Below, in pieces: positions 57,109 through 64,000 of a stretch of 64,000 nt of DNA. The notes below the pieces were generated by a model that saw nothing but the letters and a program-made list of their open reading frames with translations, had not been told where the DNA came from and did no database searches. The stretch is from Falciphora oryzae (lineage: Eukaryota; Ascomycota; Sordariomycetes; Magnaporthales; Magnaporthaceae). Position 1 is the stretch's first letter. Each line of letters opens with the position of its first letter. The DNA lies in the NCBI GenBank assembly GCA_000733355.1, contig JNVV01000001.1, positions 2,006,423 to 2,070,422 on the forward strand, in the 5' to 3' direction. The translations under genes and the position numbers were made by a program.

Positions 57109-59680
57109 ATGCCGCTTCACGACGACGACGTGGGAACTTTCGAGATGGACGCCACCGGCTGGCTTCTACCCCGGGCGACCGAGGTCCTCAGGCCGGACAA
57201 CATGACGGCTGTGGCCAACAAGACGGCGCAGCTCTTCCAGATGCAGAGGAACCAGACGAGCCCGCAGATGCTGATCAACGAGTTCCGCTTCGCCGCCGCC
57301 AAATCGATCCGAACCTCGACGATAATACTGGCCACCTTTAATACGATTGCCGCCTTCGCGACCGTGCTGGGGATCCTTTGGGAGAACTACTCGAGGGAAA
57401 AGAGGACAAGGGGCTATTCCATCAGGTACGGGTGCTGGACTGGGCGACTGCGACGACGACGAGGGATTCATCGATGTGTGAAAGGATCAATGGATGTATG
57501 GACGGCGGATGGATGGAATGATGAATGAATGGAGTGTGCTGACTTGGAGCACTTTTGCAGGCGCGATGGTCTCAACTTCGTATCGGCCCCCGAGGTCTAC
57601 CCTCTTTTCGTTTCGATGGGCATTACGATCCAAGGCATCATATTTGCTGGAGCCCAAGGGACCGGGCTGGAGAGCCTCTTCGCCACCGGCTGTGCTCTGA
57701 TTGCACAGACGATGCTGCCAGGTGAGAGATTCCTTTTTATCGAGCCCAGCTGTGTCGGATCTGGCGGCTAACACCAATCACAGCGCTCTTCCTCGTCCCT
57801 GCCGTCCAGGTCGTATTCGGCCTCGAGACGTATTTCAGGGCCATCCGGAGCAGGCCGTTCCTCAAGCGGGGCCCGTGGGCAGTCAGGTTGTGCCTGATGG
57901 CCGTCGCCGTTGCCTTCATCGCTTCTTTTCTTTGGGCCTACGTGGATAGGTCACCCCCATTTTGCTTCGCCGCGCTTTTTTGGTTCGTGGCGAACTACTC
58001 ACTCGGATGCTTCGTGATTCTTCTCATTGTCTCGGCCATCCTTACCCTTTCCGCTGTCACCATTTTCATGAAACTCAGGAGCTCGCCGGTCGTGGGACCG
58101 ACCGAGCGGGTGGATGCCTCGAGGATGGTCTACTACCTTGCTCTGGCCATCGTCTCGAATGTGAGTTGCAGAGCCCCAACACCAGATGAAGGGTCCAGAT
58201 GCGAGGTGATCTAGTGGGCTGACAAGCTGTACAGGTGCTCCTCCTACCTTTCTTTTATCACATGGCCTTCTTCGACCAGCGCGACCCGCAATTCCAGGGC
58301 CTGACCCTGTCCGTGGTCGCCTCGGTGGTGGCCGAGGTGTCGGGCGTCGTGACGGGTGGACTGCACCTGTTCCTCCGATCGAGCACCATGTCCGCCATCG
58401 GCCCCAGGGAGAAGATCGACGACGAGCACCAGAAGCTCAAGACTCAGATCCGCCGAGGGCGGCCCGACGACGGCGCGGGCGACCACGGCATCACCTCGCC
58501 CAACGGCCTCCGCCGCATGGAGAGCGAGGCTAGCATGATCAGCCGCTACGAGAAGGACATCGAAGCGTCCTCGCCGTACGACTCCAAGGAGGTCGACGCG
58601 CTGTACCCGCAGCCGCCCAAGCCGTTGCACCTGCCTGCTTACTCGGCGGCGCGACCCGAGTCCCGCAGCCGAACCAAGTCTGTGTCGTCGGTGCTGTCCG
58701 TATTCAGGCCAAAGTCGACCAGGCAGTCCAACACGCTGCTACCCGCAACTACATACTCACCAGGCGGCAGTGCCACAGGAGGCACGGCTGTCAAGCCGCA
58801 CCGCTTCGACTTCTCGACGCTCAAGCCGCCGCCGTCGATGAAGACGCTGGGCGTTGGCCGCCACAGGCGCGACTCGTCCATGGCCTCCCACATCACAGTC
58901 CAGCTGGGCCTGCGCCTCTCCAACCTGGACAACATACCACCCATGGAGCCGAGGCGGTCGTGCGACACCAGCTCGCCCTGCGGCGACGACGGGCCGCGCA
59001 TGTCCACTATCCCGCTCGTGAACCAGACCGGTATGGGCATGGGGAGCAGCAGCGCGGGGCCGTCGCCAGTACAGCCGCAACCGCAGCAGCTGCCGAAGCC
59101 GGTGCCCAAGCCCAGCCCGCTGACCAGGGCCGTCTACGTGCCGCCCACGGTCGAGTCCGACGTCGACTCGGACAAGTTCTCGCTCGACGACGACGCCGTC
59201 ATGGCCTCCTCCCAGACGCCGACGAGGACGCAGCCGTCGCCGCCGCCGCCGACGCTGCGGCCGCCAGTGGTGGAGGAGCCCAAGCGCTCGCCCGTCACGG
59301 TGACGATCCCCGCCCCGGTCGCCTCGCCGCGGCCGCAGGCGCAACCTGTAACAACAATCCAGAAGGAGGACAGCGCCGGCCCGGTCCTGACCCTCAGCCC
59401 GACCGTCTACAGCCCCAACGGCGGCGCGCAGTCTAAGCTCGTCAGCCCAAAGGGCGTCGGCTTCACGTCGCCCGTGTCCAGGTACAACAGCAACAGCCAG
59501 AGGAGCCTGAAGAGCCAGCCGAGCCAGGGCACGCTCCGCAGCGCCACGGGCAGCCAGAGGAGCGTCAGGGCCGGCGCCGGGACCACCGCCCCGCCACCCC
59601 GAAAGGCCTCCATCGCCACCCTGGCCCAACCCCCTCCCGCAGCGACGTCGTCGTCGAGCAAGGGCGGTGACTGGATCTGA
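57109..59680 (+). CDS. Seven-transmembrane, GPCR-like protein with long cytosolic tail
   Basis: Exons 57109-57425, 57561-57721, 57784-58160 and 58235-59680, 766 residues. The N-terminus is acidic with possible N-glycosylation sites (NMT, NKT, NQT). Seven hydrophobic segments are visible: STIILATFNTIAAF, LFVSMGITIQGIIF, a segment ending LPALFLVPAVQVVFG, WAVRLCLMAVAVAFIASF, the segment around NYSLGCFVILLIV, MVYYLALAIVSNVLLLPFF and LTLSVVASVVAEVSGVV. A Ser/Pro-rich tail of about 420 residues follows. The topology resembles a GPCR, but I cannot place it in a named fungal class (no PTH11 CFEM, no carbon-sensor or pheromone signature). TATAAA directly abuts the ATG, so the true leader may be spliced or the start may differ. 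Confidence 0.7.
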
Positions 59681-61041
59681 TGAATAAGGAGAGCCATATC
59701 TTCTTATCATGTTTCCTAACTGTTTGTTTTATTTTCTCTTTTGTGTTTTACTTCTATTTTTTTTTTTTTTTTTACTTTTTTTCACGCCCTCTGTGCGGAT
59801 ATAAGCGAGTTGTCTCGGCCTCCTCTTTTTGCTTGGGGGATAGGGCCCTCGTCGGCATATTACATATACTGCATATTATATACGGTGTTCTTTTTTCCTC
59901 TCTCTTATGTGTCAGGGGGTTGGGATAGGGTGGCTGGTGTATATGGAGAGCGAAAAAAGCATATCCACTCTTTTTTTGCTCACGGTGAAGAGGACAGGAT
60001 GACGGGCAACGGCAGCGAGGACAAAGGGTGTTGGTTCGATCGCTCTGGCGACAGTGTACCATCTACGAGTTGGAGCCATCTTTATAATTTGGGGGGAAGG
60101 GGTTGGAGATTTTTTTGAGAGTTTGGTGGGTTGTCACTTCTCCCCCCAGAAGCTGTTCTACCACAAAGACAAAATTTTCTTTTTTTTTTCTTTACGTCTT
60201 TTGCATCCTTCCTTTCCCCACCGTCACGTTTTCCCTTGAACATCCATGGCATACATTATACCCTTGATGGTCCGGGGAGAAAATCACGTCGTTTTACTGC
60301 AACTTGGCTTGGTCCTCCTCTTCTTGGCAGACCCCTTCTCGTCATCGTCATCACCATCACTGTCAATATCTTGACCCTCAACCCCCTTTCCTTGGTTCTT
60401 CTGTTCTCTGCACCGGAGGGAGCCGTTCGGCACTCACGCACTGAAACGAACGGCGAGGCGTTATTAGAGGGAGCAAATGCGGGATCGGACTTGTTTATCC
60501 AACATACGTTTGTCTTTTTTTTTTTTTCCCTTGTCTCACCCCTTCCGCCAGTTCACGCCCTTGGCCATTTTCTTAGTGTACCTGTCGTCAACCCTCCCGG
60601 AGCACATCTTGGCTGATGTGCCCGCCCCAATGGGGAGATCACAAAACACAGTCGGTTGTCTGGGCCATATATACGAGAGAGGCCTCGGGGCGAGAGGGGA
60701 GAAAGAAGGGGGGATGGGCCGGGTCGACAAGGACGAGACGGGAGGCCAAGAAGGGGGTGGACACTGCACTGCACTGTACCTAGAGGTCGTATACCTTGCC
60801 ACATGAACGAAAATGCAATTTACATGAACATGCTCAAATGAAGCTTTGACAAGAGCGAGGGCAAAAGAAACTTTGGCTTTGAATGCCTGCCGCTCAAGGC
60901 GAGCCGTTTCAGATTGCAGGGTGCCAAGATTCCGAAAGCAGGAAGAGTGCGCCAAGGGAGTATGCATGTTGAGATTGCGCCACGCATACAAAGACGGAAC
61001 ATGATGCCTCTCGGCCAGAGTAAGAGGGGAAGAACAGGAGA

Positions 61042-61076
<35 letters not shown>

Positions 61077-61080
61077 CAGC
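59681..61080. other. Convergent intergenic region
   Basis: 3' regions of the seven-TM gene and of the dolichyl-diphosphatase gene, rich in T tracts (about 59758-59772; 61044-61076). No gene seen. Confidence 0.5.
61044..61076 (-). repeat. A33 tract (T33 on the plus strand) just after the CAX4 stop codon
   Basis: A run of 33 T on the plus strand. Read with the gene, it begins four bases after the TGA stop at 61083-61081. Confidence 0.95.
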
Positions 61081-62244
61081 TCAGGCTTTCTTGGTCCTCC
61101 TCGCAGCACCGGCACTGGCTGTCGCGGCATCAACATCCTTGACGCCACCAGCAGCCGCAGCCGCAGCCGCAACCTCTGCAGCGCGCACGCGCCTTCGCTC
61201 CTCCCACTTCTCCCAGCCGGCCTGGCACAGGTCCTCCTCGACGACGAGGTCGCGCAGGCGCAGCAGGCGGGCGGCGGGCAGGCCGACGGCCCAGTCGAGC
61301 AGGCCGCAGCTGCGGGCGGCGGCCGTGGCGGCGAACCAGGCGGCGGCGCTGGCGAGGCCGGCGCCCAGCCCGACCAGGACCTGGCGCGTCGTGTGGTAGC
61401 CCAGGTAGACGCGGCTCCAGGCGACGAGGGCGGCGAGCGCAAAGGCGACGGCCGACACGGCCAGGCGCTCGGGCACGGACCAGGGCCGGTGCGGGTAGCG
61501 GTCGAGGCCGTACAGCTCCTGCAGGTCGCTCTGGGCCTGCTGCCAGCGCTCCCAGGCCACGGCGGCGGTGGTGGCCGAGGCAGGAGGGGGCTTTGCTGCT
61601 GTCGTCGCCTTGTCATTCTCTACTGTCGTCTCCTTCTCTTTATTTTTTCCACCGATGCTCTTGCTACCCTTGGCGGCGGCGGCAGCAGCACCGCCGCGGG
61701 GCCGGTGCCTGACGAGGAGGAACAGGGCGAGGCTGAGGGCCCAGAAGGCGACGAACTGGGCGTGCGACGAGGGCATGCCGTAGCCCTTGCCGTGGATGCG
61801 GCGGGGCCTCTCCTCCTTGATAAGGCGCTTGAGGGCGAAGTTGACGGCCTCGCAAGCGAGCTGGCCGGCGAACATGAGGGCGACCTCGGCCTCGCGCGAG
61901 GACCAGATCAGGGTGGCGTAGACGACACACAGCGCCTGGGGCACCAGGGCCAGCCAGGCGCAGGCGTAGGATACGGGGTCGGAGGGGTCCTGTTGGGTTG
62001 TTGGGTGTTGTTGGGTTGTGGTTAGTAAGTTACCACGTAATGCTGGAGGTGGGGGTGGGTTCGGCTCGCTCCTTTGCATCTTGGCTTCAGCTGGCTGCGG
62101 TGCTGCGTGGGCGCGGGGGCGGGCAGCAGCATTGCAGATGCAGGTACAATGGCAGGACTCGCGGTAGGTGACAAGTGACAAGCCACTCACATAGTAGACG
62201 TGCGTCAGGGAGAGCGAGGCGAGGGGCGCCGTGTCTGCGGCCAT
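61081..62244 (-). CDS. CAX4: Dolichyl-diphosphate phosphatase (PAP2 family)
   Basis: Exons 62244-62191 and 61989-61081, 320 residues. The ER enzyme recycles dolichyl diphosphate released by N-glycosylation. The join LTHVYY/DPSDPVSY restores the conserved start of the family. PAP2 motifs are in order: KRLIKEERP (motif 1), GMPSSHAQF (motif 2, Ser/His) and SRVYLGYHTTRQV (motif 3 with the nucleophile His). Four or more membrane helices. An Ala/Lys/Thr-rich insertion of about 60 residues separates motifs 2 and 3. The C-terminus is Ala-rich and basic. The 201-nt intron is a multiple of three without stops, so the unspliced frame also reads through. Identification is strong. Confidence 0.93.
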   Translation of the reverse strand: MAADTAPLASLSLTHVYYVSGLSLVTYRESCHCTCICNAAARPRAHAAPQPAEAKMQRSEPNPPPPPALRGNLLTTTQQHPTTQQDPSDPVSYACAWLALVPQALCVVYATLIWSSREAEVALMFAGQLACEAVNFALKRLIKEERPRRIHGKGYGMPSSHAQFVAFWALSLALFLLVRHRPRGGAAAAAAKGSKSIGGKNKEKETTVENDKATTAAKPPPASATTAAVAWERWQQAQSDLQELYGLDRYPHRPWSVPERLAVSAVAFALAALVAWSRVYLGYHTTRQVLVGLGAGLASAAAWFAATAAARSCGLLDWAVGLPAARLLRLRDLVVEEDLCQAGWEKWEERRRVRAAEVAAAAAAAGGVKDVDAATASAGAARRTKKA

Positions 62245-62761
62245 TGCCACGGCTTAGGGTTTGCGAGGGGACGAGGCGGTAAAAAGTGGCCAAGTAGGTG
62301 GTCGACAGGAAGCTTTCAGGGTTGCATGGCAGGTTCTCGAATGCGAGTGCAGGGCCGCGAGCCGACACACTGAGTACACCGGCCTGCAGTTGCCTCGGGA
62401 CAATCACAGGCGCCTGGCGAGGTAGATGTTGGTATCCCGTGTCGTCACTTCAGCGTCCTTGGTCGGGGTGCATTTGGCTGGCTGCTGCGGGAGTGGTCGA
62501 CCTGGTGAGTGGGTGGTATGAATGCAAGCTGCGTGCCCTGTGTTTCAGGTTCAGGCTGACCGGGGTCAGTCAATTCGCATGTGTCATGCCATCCGTGGCG
62601 CATGTGCTGTGGCGGTGTATGGCCTGCAGGTGTGGCGTCACCCTCCTCATGCTCCTCCCGTCACCGTCATTTGGGCACGCAATCATTGAACGAATGATAG
62701 GCAGATGACAGCAGAAAAAAAGACCATTTAGCATTGAAGATCGCTCTCATGGTCCAACCTC
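62245..62761. other. Short intergenic region
   Basis: About 520 bp: the CAX4 promoter and the 3' end of the DUF2011 gene. No gene seen. Confidence 0.5.
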
Positions 62762-63678
62762 CTAGGCGTCTGGCTCTCCATTTTTGGATGCTGCCTGCGT
62801 GCTGCCACTACCGTCGGCAGTCTCGCCTCGCAACGCTTGTTTCCTTTCCTTCCCCTTCTGTCTCCTCTTGAGCTGCTTCTCGCGGTTGAGTCGCTTCTTC
62901 TTCTCCCTGAGGTGCTCCTCCTTGGTCTGCTGCTTCTTCTGCTCCTCTTTGAGCGCCTTGGCCTTGACCCGCATCGCTATCCTCCTCCGCTTGCCTGGCC
63001 GCTTCTTCCTGCTTTCGCCGTCTGCCGTTGCGGACGATGATGACGAGCCGTTGGCCGCAGTAGCAACAGTAGCGGTGCTAGCCTTGGAGCTGCCGCCCGC
63101 CGAGATGACGATCCTGGTCACCCTCCAGGGCTTCTCAAGCCCCCAGCAGCGCTGCGTGGACCTTGCCAGAACCTCCTCGCCCGTGACGGCCGACAACTCC
63201 CACTGCGCCCGCTGCTCCGCGCTCGGCTCTGCCGCGACGTAGTGGCTCAGCGGCCGCCGGGGCACCACGAAGCCGCCATCGCCAGACTGGTCCGCGGCGG
63301 CGTCAGCAGGCGCGAGCACGACCTTGGCGATGGGCGCAGGCCCGGTACTGCCGGCAGCCCTGGGCGCCGAGAAGAGCTTGAACTCGAAGACCTCCTCGGC
63401 TGGCGCAGCAGGCTCGCCGTCCGGCTCCGCGGCCCGGTTCGCGCCGGGGTTTTGGTCAACCCCTGCCGGGGCGACGTCGAAGCAGAGGAGCGAGGAGAGG
63501 CGCTCCTGCAGCTTCGCCTGGGCGGCGGCATCTTCTGGGCCGCCCGATTCGGACTCGGACCCGGAATCGTACAGCTTCTCTCTCCTCACCCTGAGCCGCG
63601 CCCGTGTTAGCCAAGACGCTCCAGGCCTTTAATCTAGAGCGGCACAACGTACCTTTTGGCTTCTGGAAGGTCGAACAT
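62762..63678 (-). CDS. DUF2011 family basic protein
   Basis: Exons 63678-63653 and 63590-62762, 284 residues. A 26-nt first exon gives MFDLPEAK and splices to RVRREKLYDSGSESE, the characteristic start of DUF2011 proteins. The centre contains EEVFEFKLFSAP, VPRRPLSHYVA and CWGLEKPWRVTRIVI. The C-terminal third is very basic and probably a coiled helix (KKRPGKRRRIAMRVKAKALKEEQ and following), likely nuclear or nucleolar. Function unknown in the family. Confidence 0.85.
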
Positions 63679-64000
63679 GATGTCCGCCTTCCCGTCGTTC
63701 TGGCGGTGCTCTCGCGCTCTGTACTTTCACCCCCTCCCCTGTCCACGCAGGTGCGTACCTAGTGTCGAGCGAGCTAGGGTGCAGAAGCAAGTAGTCCTCA
63801 ATCCGGACAGTCACGGAATATCCTTTTTCAGTCCGGCCCCGACCTCCGGGTTGGGTAAGTAGGTAGGCAGGCCTCGTTCCGTCACTAGCCGGCCAGCCTC
63901 GCGAAGCGCGTGAAGATAGAGAATTCTGGCGAGCCGACGGCTTTTTTCTTTTCTTTTTCTTTTTGGTGACGCACGCCCCCCCGCAGTGCCGCACAGGCTA
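63679..64000. other. Upstream region of the DUF2011 gene to the right edge
   Basis: About 320 bp, with a TTTTTCTTTTC tract near 63942-63964. Promoter sequence; no gene seen. Confidence 0.4.

Overview
The window looks like nuclear DNA of a filamentous ascomycete (Pezizomycotina, most likely a Sordariomycete). Genes carry one to four short introns (about 60-200 nt) with GTRNGT donors, CTRAC-like branch sites and YAG acceptors. Coding DNA is GC-rich, and the families are typical of that group: a glucose-repressible grg1/ccg-1 protein, a killer-toxin-like subgroup C chitinase, a SesB-NACHT-WD40 receptor, an AcuF-like C2H2 zinc-finger protein and a DUF7580 protein. Exon coordinates were worked out by hand from splice signals, reading phase and family fit. 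Every intact gene model given here closes in frame.

Layout. 0-20 kb is conserved housekeeping: a Cdc15/Imp2-type F-BAR protein cut by the left edge (minus strand), the CCR4-NOT scaffold NOT1 transcribed away from it, a GDS1-like winged-helix protein, and an OMS1-like mitochondrial methyltransferase. 20.7-43.3 kb is accessory: a DUF4804 protein, an AcuF-like zinc-finger protein containing a perfect-register 18-bp minisatellite, a DUF7580 (HeLo-like/pseudokinase-like) protein, a small cysteine-rich secreted-like protein, a DUF7704 membrane protein, a 1714-residue lipase-NACHT-WD40 receptor, and then a decayed killer-toxin-like chitinase locus (36.2-42.2 kb) with a small companion gene upstream. 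43.8-64 kb returns to conserved genes: an Ist2-like anoctamin, grg1, an EBP-like EXPERA protein, a seven-transmembrane protein, the dolichyl-diphosphate phosphatase CAX4/CWH8 and a DUF2011 protein. Long stretches without a recognisable gene separate them (46.1-49.8 and 51.8-57.1 kb).

How they fit together. The flanking blocks are unrelated core functions: septation, mRNA deadenylation, mitochondrial and ER/plasma-membrane functions, and N-glycosylation lipid recycling. The middle block reads as an island of self/non-self recognition and antagonism genes. It holds an NLR-like receptor with an intact P-loop and an intact hydrolase serine, and two other families common in fungal incompatibility/NLR repertoires. 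Next to it lies a killer-toxin-like chitinase inactivated by nine in-frame TAA/TAG stops and several frameshifts. A mosaic relic at 36.2-36.6 kb joins pieces similar to both the chitinase C-terminus and the companion gene, so this locus has been duplicated and rearranged. No tRNA, rRNA, CRISPR array or intact transposon was found.
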